Shown here in pieces: positions 34,091-43,473 of a stretch of DNA of 64,000 nt. This DNA comes from Gammaproteobacteria bacterium. Its GTDB lineage: Bacteria; Pseudomonadota; Gammaproteobacteria; Pseudomonadales; Cellvibrionaceae. The notes under the pieces were generated by a model that saw nothing but the letters and a program-made list of their open reading frames with translations, ran no database searches and was not told the origin of the DNA. The stretch spans positions 41,006 to 105,005 of the forward strand of contig SEBV01000020.1 of NCBI GenBank assembly GCA_004172865.1. The letters run 5' to 3'. Both the position numbers and the translations under genes were made by a program. Positions within the stretch are counted from its first letter, which is position 1. Each line of letters begins with the position of its first letter.

Positions 34091-34172
34091 TTTTATCAAT
34101 TCATGTGCCAATTAGTGCCACCCAAAGTGTGTAACGAGCCTAAAGTTTAGCTAAGAATTGCCAGCTGCGTAA

Positions 34173-34186
34173 TGTAATCGGTTACA
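34173..34186. promoter_or_regulatory. LacI-family operator TGTAATCGGTTACA
   Basis: A 14-base near-palindrome between the divergent symporter and lacI genes, 133 bases from the lacI start and 229 from the symporter start. It suggests that the regulator controls both the carrier and itself. Confidence 0.75.
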
Positions 34187-34318
34187 GGTAAATTTGCCAG
34201 TCAAATTCAATGTCCTATAGTAAATATTCTTGGCACACAGTATGTCTTTACATGACTATAATCGCTTAGTGTTACACTGCGCCCACAACTATAATTCACC
34301 CCTCCAAAGAGACTGCTT

Positions 34319-35323
34319 ATGTCCAGTATCCGCGATGTTGCCCGCCTAGCCGGTGTTTCTGTAGCCACTGTATCGCGCGCGCTCAGCATGCCTGAAAAGG
34401 TCTCTAACGAAAGCCTGGAAAAAGTCCATGCCGCCATAGCGCAAGTGGGTTACAAGCCCAATATGCTGGCGCGAAATTTCCGTTCCGCGCGCTCCTATGC
34501 CGTAGTCGTTTTAGTTCCGGATATCGCCAACCCGTTTTACTCCCTGTTTATTCGCGCCCTTGAAGATCGTGCCCAACAGAAAGGTTATGCAGTTTTACTC
34601 GGCGATACGCGCGGTACGCCAGAGCGCGAGCTGGAATATATTCGCCGCGTGGAAACCCGTTTGGCGGATGGCATTATCCAGCTGCGCCCCAGTTCGGAAA
34701 AAAGCCAAAACAATATTCCGTCGGATATTCCCTGCGTAAACGCTTGCGGCTGTGAATACACCACCGGCCCGGCGATTCGTATCGATAACCGCGCTGCCGC
34801 CAAAACCATGGTGGATTATTTGATTTCCCTAGGCCACAGACGCATCGGCGTCATCTCTGGCCTCAAAGACAATCCGCACACGGTTGATCGCCTTGAGGGT
34901 TACAAAGACGCTATTCGCAATGCCGGTATCGAATACGACCGCGACTTGATCGCCGAAGGCGACTTCACCATGTGGTCGGGTTTGAACGCGGCTTTCCAAT
35001 TCTGCAATATGAAAAATCGCCCGACCGCCGTGTTCTCCATGAACGATGAAATGGCTATCGGCGCTATGCAAACGCTCAAGGCCCAAGGCATTCGCATTCC
35101 AGACGATATGTCGGTGACCGGTTTTGACGATATCGCCTACGCAAAATACTGCGATCCAAGTTTGACCACCATTTCCCAGCCCGCTGAAGAGATGGGCAAA
35201 ATGGCCATGGATATGTTGTTGCGGATTATTGAAGGCGAACCGCTCAGCCAAACAGAATGCGTGCTGCCGACGGAGTTTATTATTCGTAAGAGTACGTCGC
35301 CGGTGAAGGTAGTCGCGCAGTAA
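34319..35323 (+). CDS. LacI-family regulator of mannan genes
   Basis: A 334-residue regulator. The helix-turn-helix and hinge helix are canonical: SSIRDVARLAGVSVATVSRAL at 2-22 and YKPNMLARNFRS at 45-56. The ligand-binding domain has VLVPDIANPFYSLFIRALED, IRIDNRAAAKTMVDYLISLGHRRIG, FSMNDEMAIGAMQTLKAQGIRIPDD and VTGFDDIAYAKYCDPSLTTISQP. AAAGAGA upstream supports the start. It is embedded in the mannan locus and surrounded by TGTAAYCGRTTACA palindromes, so it is the likely cognate repressor, responding to mannobiose, mannose or a related metabolite. The CytR-like sequence gives no direct clue to the ligand. Confidence 0.93.
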   Translation: MSSIRDVARLAGVSVATVSRALSMPEKVSNESLEKVHAAIAQVGYKPNMLARNFRSARSYAVVVLVPDIANPFYSLFIRALEDRAQQKGYAVLLGDTRGTPERELEYIRRVETRLADGIIQLRPSSEKSQNNIPSDIPCVNACGCEYTTGPAIRIDNRAAAKTMVDYLISLGHRRIGVISGLKDNPHTVDRLEGYKDAIRNAGIEYDRDLIAEGDFTMWSGLNAAFQFCNMKNRPTAVFSMNDEMAIGAMQTLKAQGIRIPDDMSVTGFDDIAYAKYCDPSLTTISQPAEEMGKMAMDMLLRIIEGEPLSQTECVLPTEFIIRKSTSPVKVVAQ

Positions 35324-35355
35324 AGCGCGGGCATTGGATCAATAATCGGATCAAT

Positions 35356-35384
35356 AAAAAAAAGGGGCGAAAGCCCCTTTTTTT
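35356..35384. terminator. Bidirectional terminator, lacI versus mannose isomerase
   Basis: GGGGC and GCCCC flank a GAAA tetraloop and are extended by an A-run and a T-run of at least seven bases. It lies between convergent genes. Confidence 0.9.
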
Positions 35385-35397
35385 ATTTCAGTAGAAT

Positions 35398-36552
35398 TTA
35401 CTTGGTATAAATATCATTGCAGTGATCAATCAATTCAAACGCCGCCACGATCAAATGGTAAAGCGTGCTCGCAGGTGCAACATCTACAACGATTTCATCG
35501 TTCGCACCGCGCTGATCTACATAAGAACCCGGTGTGCTGGCGCAGAGGTAGTATGTAAATAAGTCATCTACGCCTTTGATGGCGATAGCTTCGGCATCCG
35601 GGTGGCCTTCGCGGATTTGTACGAGGCTGGCTTTGATCAGTTCGGTAATTCCCCAGCAGCGTTTTTTCGGGTCGATAACGCGGCCATCGGGCGCAACCGC
35701 ATCGAATAACAAACCGGATTTATCCATCCCAATTTGCAGACCTTTTTGGTAGAGGGCACGAGTATAGTGCGCAACCGGGCGACCACTGCGGCGACTATAC
35801 CAATCCAGCAACCACACCCATTCCATCATATGGCCTGGCTCGACCACTTCGCCTTTGACATCAGCGCAAAGTGTCCAATCCTCATTGAAGAATTCGAACA
35901 GCACTTGTTTTTCGGCGTCGAAGAAACGAGTTTGAAAGAGGGCGAATAATTCGCCAACTCGGGCCAGCCATTTTGCATCGCCGGTGGCATCGAACAGGGC
36001 CAGGAAAGCTTCAAAGAGGTGCATGTGCGGGTTTTGGCGGCGGCACGCGTATTTGTAATCACCTTCGATCCAGCCGCCAACGGCGGAGCCAAATTTTGCA
36101 TCCAGATGCGCAACTAATTTTTCGGCTTCGGCGATGGCAGATTTATCGCCAGTCACACGGTAAACCCAGGCGTTAGCCAAGAGGAAAAAGGCGTGGTCGT
36201 AGAGGTCTTGTTTGGTATCCACAACCTGATAAGCATTGTTGAGCAAATGCGTGTAGCCGCCGCCAGAAGTAGGGTGCGCCGCATGAGTCTGAACGTACGC
36301 CAATAAGCGCTGCGCCACTGCCGCGCCTGAATCGCACCAACCGCGATCTGCCGCCGACACAAAGAAAAATGCCTGCCGCGCCTGTACGCGTACGCGCACG
36401 CTCGATTCAAAATCTATCTCGCCGCTGGCTAACAGGCGTTCGTAGTTAACACCGTTTTCGGGATTTAGCCCGCGGCTAAGCCAGAGGGGAATTGCATCAT
36501 TTTTAATCCAGTTTTCGAGACGTTGGGCTTGGGCTTGGAGCTGTGCTGACAT
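35398..36552 (-). CDS. AGE-family mannose isomerase
   Basis: A 384-residue (alpha/alpha)6-barrel enzyme distinct from the epimerase at 29384-30619. Diagnostic motifs are VRVRVQARQAFFFV at 52-65, GGGYTHLLN, DLYDHAFFLLA, RQNPHMHLFEAFLAL, EPGHMMEWVWLLDWY and PASTLYHLIVAAFEL, the set seen in bacterial mannose isomerases and YihS-type proteins. The predicted reaction is D-mannose to D-fructose. No signal peptide. Two operator palindromes lie 193-272 bases upstream with a terminator-like leader hairpin in between, so it is probably induced with the mannan operon. An N-acylglucosamine epimerase activity is less likely in this context. Confidence 0.87.
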   Translation of the reverse strand: MSAQLQAQAQRLENWIKNDAIPLWLSRGLNPENGVNYERLLASGEIDFESSVRVRVQARQAFFFVSAADRGWCDSGAAVAQRLLAYVQTHAAHPTSGGGYTHLLNNAYQVVDTKQDLYDHAFFLLANAWVYRVTGDKSAIAEAEKLVAHLDAKFGSAVGGWIEGDYKYACRRQNPHMHLFEAFLALFDATGDAKWLARVGELFALFQTRFFDAEKQVLFEFFNEDWTLCADVKGEVVEPGHMMEWVWLLDWYSRRSGRPVAHYTRALYQKGLQIGMDKSGLLFDAVAPDGRVIDPKKRCWGITELIKASLVQIREGHPDAEAIAIKGVDDLFTYYLCASTPGSYVDQRGANDEIVVDVAPASTLYHLIVAAFELIDHCNDIYTK

Positions 36553-36642
36553 GAGTTTTCCTTAAGCGGGGATTTGAATCGATAATGCAGGAACTATACC
36601 CAGATGAAGCTTAAATTGAAATCGTCGATAAATTAACGGCAT

Positions 36643-36665
36643 AAAAAAACCCCGGCAAGCCGGGG
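36643..36665 (-). terminator. Terminator-like hairpin in the isomerase leader
   Basis: CCCCGGC and GCCGGGG are nearly contiguous and, on the minus strand, run into seven T residues. It stands between the operators (36745-36824) and the isomerase start at 36552. It is either a leader attenuator or a second stop for upstream transcripts with the true promoter further left. Confidence 0.65.
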
Positions 36666-36744
36666 CAATAAAAAAACAACAGCGGGCTAACACCAGTACG
36701 CGCACCGGTTAGGGTGCGAATCAGCCACTTTTAAAGCAGTTTAA

Positions 36745-36760
36745 AAGTAACCGATTACTT
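36745..36760. promoter_or_regulatory. LacI-family operator (isomerase, proximal)
   Basis: AAGTAACCGATTACTT has 7-bp perfect arms around a central CC/GA step and matches the regulon motif. It is 193 bases upstream of the isomerase start. Confidence 0.72.
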
Positions 36761-36810
36761 CTTGAAAAACAGTTAAATCAAGAAGCTGGAATACGTATGG
36801 TGCCAAAATA

Positions 36811-36824
36811 TGTAACCGATTACA
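36811..36824. promoter_or_regulatory. LacI-family operator (isomerase, distal)
   Basis: TGTAACCGATTACA is the motif consensus on the opposite strand to the site at 34173. It lies 50 bases from the proximal site, a spacing compatible with cooperative or looping binding. Confidence 0.78.
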
Positions 36825-36894
36825 ATATATTTATAAGATTATTTTAAAGTTTGAGACTTTGCCTAAGTAATAAACGAAGAATGTAGCCTAAAAC

Positions 36895-36920
36895 AAAAAA
36901 TCCCCGCGCTAGGGCGGGGA
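36895..36920 (-). terminator. Terminator of the mannan TBDR-lipoprotein unit
   Basis: TCCCCGC and GCGGGGA pair across GCTAGG; on the minus strand six T residues follow. It begins about 34 bases after the lipoprotein stop codon. Confidence 0.85.
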
Positions 36921-36953
36921 TTTGATTCAATGAATGATACTTCTATAACCCAG

Positions 36954-39647
36954 CTACTTCGTTGTCTTGGCAGGAGGGAAGGTTGCCAAAATTGAAGTGG
37001 CCATTATTCCATTCTCACCGTTAATAATTTCGTTTCCACGTTGAGTTAACACCAAGCTGATAATTTTTGGATCAGTAACGTTTTCTGACACTGAAAGGTC
37101 AAGTGCAGGTTCAGCATTGCCGCGCCAGGATGTTGCCAACCAGCCAAAGGGTTTGACCTTATAACCCCAGGATTTCGCGTTCACTAATGAAGACTCGGTG
37201 ATCGAACCGGTTGCAAAATCAAATACCAATTTATCAACATCGGTTTGTGCTGCAAAATCAATCAACAGCGTAGGTGTTGAATCATCAATATAGCTGGTGC
37301 CTATGAATTCAATATCTTTAAGTTTGATAGTTCCGCCATTCAAACCAGCTATTCCGCTAAATTGAATACCAAAAGAATGCGGAACCAATTTAGTGTTGAA
37401 CCCACTACCGAAAGAATCGATTGCAAAATCAACTTCATTCCATTGGCCGGGAACCAGTGACTCAACCGTTTTTTCCGGCGTTTGGAACCAGCCACCCCAG
37501 GTACCATCCTGCATATAAATGTGCATGGTTAAATCGGTACCAACGTAACTCGCGGGTACAAATACCTTGGTTTTGATAGTTACAGGGCCGCTCAGGTTAA
37601 TGTCGTTGTTGTTGTAGATGTCTCTTGTTTCCGTAACTGTGTAACTACCAGTGCCTGCGGTGGGAGTAACTAACAACTCGCCGTTGGCAGCGGTTACGGA
37701 AACTTTTGAAGCGCCTAACCAGTAACCATTAACAGTGTCTTCCTCAACTTTTACAAAACCTTCAGTATCGCTAAAGCTGTATTTGTATTGGGTCGCGACT
37801 ATAGGTTTCAGCTTCTTGGCACTTGGATCGGAGATAGTGATTGAATCGACTAACATCGGTGGCTCATCGCCCGCAAAACCGCCAATTTGTAAACCGAATG
37901 CTTGGGCTGTACCTATATCAGCTGCCGATATTGCGGTATTAAACGCAATTGTTGCCTTCACATCGTTCCATTGGCCGGGAATCAAAGCACTTGTGTCGAA
38001 GGGCATTTCAGTCCAAGTCCAGCCTGAGCCAAACTGACCAAAAATTTTGCCCCATAGGTTTTTGCCTTGATATTCCGCTGGCACATAAATCCGATAGGTT
38101 GCGTTAAGTGTTTTGGCGAATGGGATTCCACTGATAGCTGGACCATTCCAACCGGCTAATTGGATAGCAAAGTCACTACCAGTTGGTTTAAGGCTCAATG
38201 AACCGTTGGATTGTCCTACATCAACGGATCCAAACGCTTTTATCCACTCATCATTTGAAGTATCGAAACTAGCAATATAGACAGGCGGCACGCCTTCAAA
38301 TACCTTGAGGTCGTCGAACTTGATTTTGCCTTTCACATCAGCGGGTTTACCGTTGGCTAGTATTTGAATACCCACTTCGGTGACTTTAGACAAATCGAAT
38401 GAGGTAGCGCCATTCATTAACTGTGACACATCGATTTGGTCGGTATCTCCTGGCGCTACTTCCATGATTAAGTTCCAGGTTTTAGCACGCAAATCTTTGG
38501 CTGTGACGCTCTTCAAGTGTAAGCGATTGCCAGCTTCATCTTTGATGTAGAGAGCAATCGTTGTTTTGCCGGTTGGAGCGCTACCGCTACTAACTTTGAC
38601 CAGCTCAAGATAATCGGCATCGATGTAAGCATTAACACTGACTACAGCACCCCCTTTTAAATTAGTAGCCTTGGCAAGTTTGGCTGTATAGGCAGCACCA
38701 TCGGTGCCGCTCACCCAGGGTAATTCCAACTGAAGCGCATGGTCGCCGGTCGCTTTTTGCATAAGGTCAATATGATCTACCGCAGACTTGCCGCCAACGC
38801 CAGAACCCGTCACAGAGCTGACGATATAGGGGATGCCGGTATCGTCCATTTGCGAAGTTGCAAATACAACTTTGTCACTGGTGTTCCAGTTATCACCTTC
38901 TGCCTGCACCGACAAAATAACGTTCTTTTCCACATCAATAGTTTGGAAAGCTTCGCCGCGTTGCAACATAAAGCCGCGGAAGTTTTGCCCGCAGTTAGGT
39001 GCATCTATGACTAATGGAACCTTGAAGCCTGCTTTGCGGAAACGTTTGATGTAGGTTTCATACTCAGCTTTGTAATCGCCAAAGTAGGTTCCCTTTGGGC
39101 CCCAGCCGTCGGCAATGTTGATCATCAAGCTGGCTTGGAAACGGTCTTCAGCCAAAATTGTCAGCCATTTTTTCAGCCACAAATTATTAACTGCATCGTT
39201 CATTTTGGTGATGTCTTCACTGCAACGTAAGGATGAATCACTGAGCGTAACTATGCTTACCAAGCCTCTCTCGACTGACTTAACCAAGGCTTTTTCAAGT
39301 TGAATATCAGTGGTACTTGCGTTAATCAACAACTTAACAACGTTTGAACCCGTTGCGGATATCGCAGTGACACCATCAAGCTGTTCACTCGTGCCTTGCC
39401 CGTATTGCAAGTTGATCCCGCGCAACAAAATTGGCTTTTTATTAACGTCGTAGATGACGCCATCTTTGGTGGTAATTACCGGCAAAGTAGCATCAGGTCT
39501 TGCAACGTCGGTTTGTGATGGATCAACTGGCACGGGCACAAGGTCATCGCGGCTTGCGTCTTTATCACCTAAAGAGGGGCCGCCGCCGCAGCCAACGAGA
39601 ATGAACATACTGGCGGCAATCGCCAGATAGTTTGTTTTTAACTTCAT
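36954..39647 (-). CDS. Surface lipoprotein with catalytically dead GH5_8-like barrel and C-terminal binding modules
   Basis: An 897-residue lipoprotein (lipobox ILVGC, Cys20). Residues about 58-300 follow the GH5_8 mannanase layout: KPILLRGINLQYGQGT, TGSNVVKLLI, SLMINIAD, GFKVPLVIDAPNCGQN. Where active enzymes read NIANEP, this protein reads NIADGW (178-182), so the acid/base Glu is Gly181; where they read VIGEFG it reads IVSSVT, so the nucleophile Glu is Ser278. The usual conserved Arg is Lys105. Beta-sandwich modules follow (about 310-450, 455-620, 635-790) and resemble mannan-binding CBM families. It begins 82 bases after the TBDR gene, so a glycan-capture partner of the receptor is inferred. 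ATG 39647 has GGAG upstream; a longer GTG start is less likely. Confidence 0.85.
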   Translation of the reverse strand: MKLKTNYLAIAASMFILVGCGGGPSLGDKDASRDDLVPVPVDPSQTDVARPDATLPVITTKDGVIYDVNKKPILLRGINLQYGQGTSEQLDGVTAISATGSNVVKLLINASTTDIQLEKALVKSVERGLVSIVTLSDSSLRCSEDITKMNDAVNNLWLKKWLTILAEDRFQASLMINIADGWGPKGTYFGDYKAEYETYIKRFRKAGFKVPLVIDAPNCGQNFRGFMLQRGEAFQTIDVEKNVILSVQAEGDNWNTSDKVVFATSQMDDTGIPYIVSSVTGSGVGGKSAVDHIDLMQKATGDHALQLELPWVSGTDGAAYTAKLAKATNLKGGAVVSVNAYIDADYLELVKVSSGSAPTGKTTIALYIKDEAGNRLHLKSVTAKDLRAKTWNLIMEVAPGDTDQIDVSQLMNGATSFDLSKVTEVGIQILANGKPADVKGKIKFDDLKVFEGVPPVYIASFDTSNDEWIKAFGSVDVGQSNGSLSLKPTGSDFAIQLAGWNGPAISGIPFAKTLNATYRIYVPAEYQGKNLWGKIFGQFGSGWTWTEMPFDTSALIPGQWNDVKATIAFNTAISAADIGTAQAFGLQIGGFAGDEPPMLVDSITISDPSAKKLKPIVATQYKYSFSDTEGFVKVEEDTVNGYWLGASKVSVTAANGELLVTPTAGTGSYTVTETRDIYNNNDINLSGPVTIKTKVFVPASYVGTDLTMHIYMQDGTWGGWFQTPEKTVESLVPGQWNEVDFAIDSFGSGFNTKLVPHSFGIQFSGIAGLNGGTIKLKDIEFIGTSYIDDSTPTLLIDFAAQTDVDKLVFDFATGSITESSLVNAKSWGYKVKPFGWLATSWRGNAEPALDLSVSENVTDPKIISLVLTQRGNEIINGENGIMATSILATFPPAKTTK

Positions 39648-39728
39648 ACATAACTCCACATAACTATTATTTTCATTTACAGCCTTGATTCGGGTTACCC
39701 GCGCAAATCAGGCCGCCAGGAATCGACA

Positions 39729-42700
39729 TTAGAAAGACAAGGTCACACCAGCGGTGTACTTTCTTTCCTGCACATATAAGGCATCAAACTGCTCAGTAAA
39801 TTGGCTATAACTTTTTCTGTCTTGAGCTGTCAGGTTGGTGCCGCTTACATACATACTTAGGTGTTCGTTGACCCAATAACTCACCTGCAGATCGAGATAT
39901 CCAGTGGGTTCAGCCCACTTGCCCATGTCCAGGATTGCTCCGTTGTAGGCAACTCCAGCTCGGCTCAGATATTCTTTACTACGGTAGTTGTAGGCTAAAC
40001 GAACGTTCACACCTGATTTGTCGTACCACAAAATGAAGTTGGATTGATGCTTGGAATTTGATTGCAGAGGCAAGGCATTTCCGTACAGATCTTTGTCAGT
40101 CGATTCGCTTTGTGAATAGGTGTAGTTAATTTCCATACCGGTTGAACTTAAGAAACCGGGTAAAAAAGTGAAAGGTTGTTTGTAGCCTGTTTCCAGACCA
40201 TAGAGCTTGGAAGCCCCAGTATTTTTGGTAGCCCAAACATTGGCAATGTTGCCGCGGTCTACGCCATCCAAATCCACAAAATGGCGTTGTTCCTGGAAGC
40301 TTTGTACCGCCGAATCAGCATCAATCATGAATACGCCGACACCCAGGATGGAGTTCTTATCAAAGTACCATTCAACCGCGGTGTTATAGACAGTTGCGCG
40401 CCAGGGTTTGATATCGACATTACCTTGGTCCGAACCGCCAGCAACACATTGAACAGTAACTTCTTTGCCGTTTTCGTCCAATTTTGCATGGCGCTTGCCG
40501 TCATTACCTAATTCGGTAATCGGGCAATCGGTGGTCCAATAGGTTAGATCCGAGCCTATGTTGTTGAGATCGTTGGTCGTCATGGTTTTAGCAACACCAA
40601 GCCGTACGATCACATCATCGGTGGGGAATAAATTCAGGTTTGCAGACGGAAGTACATCGGTAAATGAACGATTGAAAGTCTCCGTCTCAGTCACAAAAGC
40701 AACGCGGTTAAAGCTGTCGCCAACCGAGTTATCGTTATCTAACGTGTCTGGAACGATGGTTTTGGTAATTTCGCGGTCGGTTTCGATGATTTTTACACCA
40801 AGGTTACCTTTAAACGGAATTCCAAACAGGCCGGTGTCATCGTTGCCAAAATTAAACTGGGTGAAGCCCGATGCCGTGGTTTCGCGCACCTTGTAAGAGA
40901 AAGCGGGGTCGGTAAAAGTTTTTACTTCCGGGTAGAAAGTCTTCATAAAAGTTAATGGATTATCCAGTAACTTTGGATCTATGGACGCCACACCTTTTTC
41001 AAAACCTTTAATCGGCCCAAAGTCATAGAAGGTTTTCAGCCACGGATTATTCGCAGGCACATTACTAAAGTTTGGATTGACCAAACCATTTTTACGCTCA
41101 GTTTCATTTTCTTTGCTGTAGTCAAAATATCTAAACCCTGCCCAACGCTGCCAGACACGATTTCCAGGTAGCAAAGTACCTTGTTTTGACGCGGTAATTT
41201 GCGGATCCCACCAGCTATAACGTCCGGTTGGCGTCATGTAGTTAAAGTGCTGATCGTCGCCATCATGCACAGCTAAACGGAATCCACCCTCAACTGACTC
41301 TAAATAATCATTGTTATCGAAGGCGTATTTGGCATCGATACGAAGAACGTTTAGCGATGCTTCTGAATCTTCGCCGCTAGCGTAAGGTTGATAGGCCATT
41401 AGCTTTGCAGGATCTGCAAGACCTTTGTCACCATCAGGGAATGTGTAGGACGGTACGTCACCGGTGTAATCAACGGTAAAATCGTACTCAGGAATATTTT
41501 GGGTTTTGGTATCAACAACCCAGGCTGGTAAGCCTTGCTGGAAGGTAGAGTTACGCTGATTGCGTGCAGCTTTGGCATACACGTAACGTACGCTGCCCGT
41601 TAAATTTTCGCCGCTGTCGTAATTCAATTGAAAGTTGGTGTTTAGTGCTTCAGTCTGATTGCTATTCGAGAAGGTGCTACTCAAGTATTGATCTGACTTG
41701 ATATGCGCTATAGGAACTGAGTGCAAAGTACGCGTTTGGCTAACCCCGTTGAGATCGGTAAAGGTGAAGCTATGACCCGGCCCTACGGTAGTGCCGTCTT
41801 TTTGGAGAGTATCGAACACACCAAACAGGGTACTTGCTGTACCTTCGTTTTCGGCAGTATCAGGATCATCAAGTAGCGGCTGATCCCGCGCTGTCGTACT
41901 TTCAGCCGTAGCAAACGTTACCTGTACGCCACGTTCGCGCTGGTCCATCTTGGTATAGAAAACATCGCCTTTAAATTTGAGGGTATCGCCAATAGGAAAT
42001 TCGATACTGAAGGCTCCACCGTCACGCTTGCGTTCCATAAAACTGCTTGTGGCGCCGTAAGAGCTCTGCATTAAATACCAATCGTTGGTCTTGTCACCAT
42101 TGCCATCCAAATCTAATGGATCGCTAGGATTACCATTTTTTTGATCCAAAAATGCCAAGTTTATGTCCGAACTTACACCATAGTTTGCGGCATAAGAGTT
42201 TGAATGAAATGCAGATAAGGTAAACGCAGCAGCGCCATCAAAATTGTGCCCAAGAAACAGGTTAATTGCAGAGTCGGGAGAACGATGACCATCTGCTGAA
42301 GGAGCAATGCTGCCATCTTCCGCGCTGATACCTTTATGTTCTTTTCTGGTGAGGTCGCCTTCAGCACCTTCAAGTTTCAAGCTGCCAGTCCAGCCGCTTT
42401 TTAATGACAATGGGGAAATGGTTTTCAAGTCAACCATACCGGAAATACCACCTGCCAAAGTGCTGGCCGATTGGGATTTGTACACATCTACGCCGTTGAT
42501 AAGACCAGCCGGAATATCGCCATAGTTAGCGCCCACGCTTGCGATATTCCAGGGGCTGATAAATTGCTCACCATTCAATGCGGTCATCACTTGCGGCATA
42601 CCACGCACATTCAACGATGTACCCTCGTTGGCTTCGCGCTTAATTTGCACGCCGGTTACGCGTTGCAATGAGTCGGTGATGGTGGCGTCGGGTAGCTTGC

Positions 42701-42917
42701 CGATGTCCTCCGCCACAATGGAGTCAACGACATTGACGTTTGTACGCTTAATATCGATGGCTTTAGCTTGGGATGCACGCACACCTTTGACGATAACTTC
42801 ATCGACTGTAGTTTCATCGGCGGTGGTAGGCGTTTGTTCTTGCGCATATACAGCCGTGCCCCAAAGCGCACTGCTAATAGCGAGAACTAAAGCCTTCTTT
42901 TTATTTTTTTTGATCAT
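39729..42917 (-). CDS. TonB-dependent receptor of the mannan locus
   Basis: A 1062-residue outer-membrane receptor. The signal peptide ends near AVYA|QEQ, then VDEVIVKGVRASQAKAIDIK, a plug domain with IGKLPDATITDSLQRVTGVQI and LNVRGMPQVMTALNGEQF, and a barrel ending RKYTAGVTLSF. It is the same broad TonB-Xanth-Caul type as the two receptors at the left end but clearly divergent in sequence. The ATG at 42917 has GAGGAAG upstream and opens the signal peptide; an earlier frame start adds a basic stretch and is less likely. Three operator-like sites lie upstream. With the pseudo-mannanase lipoprotein it is expected to import manno-oligosaccharides. Confidence 0.93.
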   Translation of the reverse strand: MIKKNKKKALVLAISSALWGTAVYAQEQTPTTADETTVDEVIVKGVRASQAKAIDIKRTNVNVVDSIVAEDIGKLPDATITDSLQRVTGVQIKREANEGTSLNVRGMPQVMTALNGEQFISPWNIASVGANYGDIPAGLINGVDVYKSQSASTLAGGISGMVDLKTISPLSLKSGWTGSLKLEGAEGDLTRKEHKGISAEDGSIAPSADGHRSPDSAINLFLGHNFDGAAAFTLSAFHSNSYAANYGVSSDINLAFLDQKNGNPSDPLDLDGNGDKTNDWYLMQSSYGATSSFMERKRDGGAFSIEFPIGDTLKFKGDVFYTKMDQRERGVQVTFATAESTTARDQPLLDDPDTAENEGTASTLFGVFDTLQKDGTTVGPGHSFTFTDLNGVSQTRTLHSVPIAHIKSDQYLSSTFSNSNQTEALNTNFQLNYDSGENLTGSVRYVYAKAARNQRNSTFQQGLPAWVVDTKTQNIPEYDFTVDYTGDVPSYTFPDGDKGLADPAKLMAYQPYASGEDSEASLNVLRIDAKYAFDNNDYLESVEGGFRLAVHDGDDQHFNYMTPTGRYSWWDPQITASKQGTLLPGNRVWQRWAGFRYFDYSKENETERKNGLVNPNFSNVPANNPWLKTFYDFGPIKGFEKGVASIDPKLLDNPLTFMKTFYPEVKTFTDPAFSYKVRETTASGFTQFNFGNDDTGLFGIPFKGNLGVKIIETDREITKTIVPDTLDNDNSVGDSFNRVAFVTETETFNRSFTDVLPSANLNLFPTDDVIVRLGVAKTMTTNDLNNIGSDLTYWTTDCPITELGNDGKRHAKLDENGKEVTVQCVAGGSDQGNVDIKPWRATVYNTAVEWYFDKNSILGVGVFMIDADSAVQSFQEQRHFVDLDGVDRGNIANVWATKNTGASKLYGLETGYKQPFTFLPGFLSSTGMEINYTYSQSESTDKDLYGNALPLQSNSKHQSNFILWYDKSGVNVRLAYNYRSKEYLSRAGVAYNGAILDMGKWAEPTGYLDLQVSYWVNEHLSMYVSGTNLTAQDRKSYSQFTEQFDALYVQERKYTAGVTLSF

Positions 42918-43310
42918 ACGGATCTTCCTCGTTATATTTTTTTTGTGTTTATTGTGTTGAATCATTGTTGCTGGACTTACGAACTAACTGACGCCTGATC
43001 AAGCGCGCCTGAAATCTTCAATTTTATTAGTTAAATTTTATTCTTTAGTAAAATATCAAAAGTTCGGAGCGAATTAATCCAACCCTATGAAAGAGGATTT
43101 TTTGCGCGGTGATTTTGATAATGAGTTTTTGTGTCTTTAAAACTTTCTTTTTAGTTATATTTTTTGCGCAACGAAATGCGACTTTCATTTCGAAAATATT
43201 TTTATCGCTTTGATTTATATAAAAATTTATTCAGTTTTGAATTTAAAATGGATTCTCAGGAGCGCTTTTTTAAACTCTTTCTTTCACGTTTTGAACTCTT
43301 ATTTTTATCA

Positions 43311-43324
43311 GTAAACCGGTTACA
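43311..43324. promoter_or_regulatory. Operator-like site, mannan TBDR (proximal)
   Basis: GTAAACCGGTTACA contains the palindromic core AACCGGTT and a perfect right half; the left outer bases are shifted by one. It is 394 bases upstream of the TBDR start. Confidence 0.5.
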
Positions 43325-43376
43325 GCTAGGATTATAAATGTGATTTAGGTCTGATTTCGTACATAATCCAATAAAA

Positions 43377-43390
43377 TGTAAACGATTACA
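43377..43390. promoter_or_regulatory. LacI-family operator, mannan TBDR (central)
   Basis: TGTAAACGATTACA matches 13 of 14 positions of the motif found before the other mannan genes. Confidence 0.72.
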
Positions 43391-43473
43391 ACTGATTTAT
43401 GGCGCATTTCTTAGTTAATTTTTATCTATAGAAACACTGTTCACCGTACTAAAAGAAGAAAAATGCGTCATTG

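Larger units (their letters stand above)
33945..34318. other. Divergent promoter region, symporter versus lacI
   Basis: 374 bases with one full operator, one half-site and a TATAAT hexamer at 34257-34262 that may be the -10 of lacI, though no good -35 sits 17 bases upstream. No gene was seen. Confidence 0.55.
36553..36953 (-). other. 401-base control region of the mannose isomerase
   Basis: From right to left it holds the terminator of the TBDR-lipoprotein unit, two operator palindromes and a terminator-like leader hairpin, each listed separately. No gene was seen. Confidence 0.6.
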
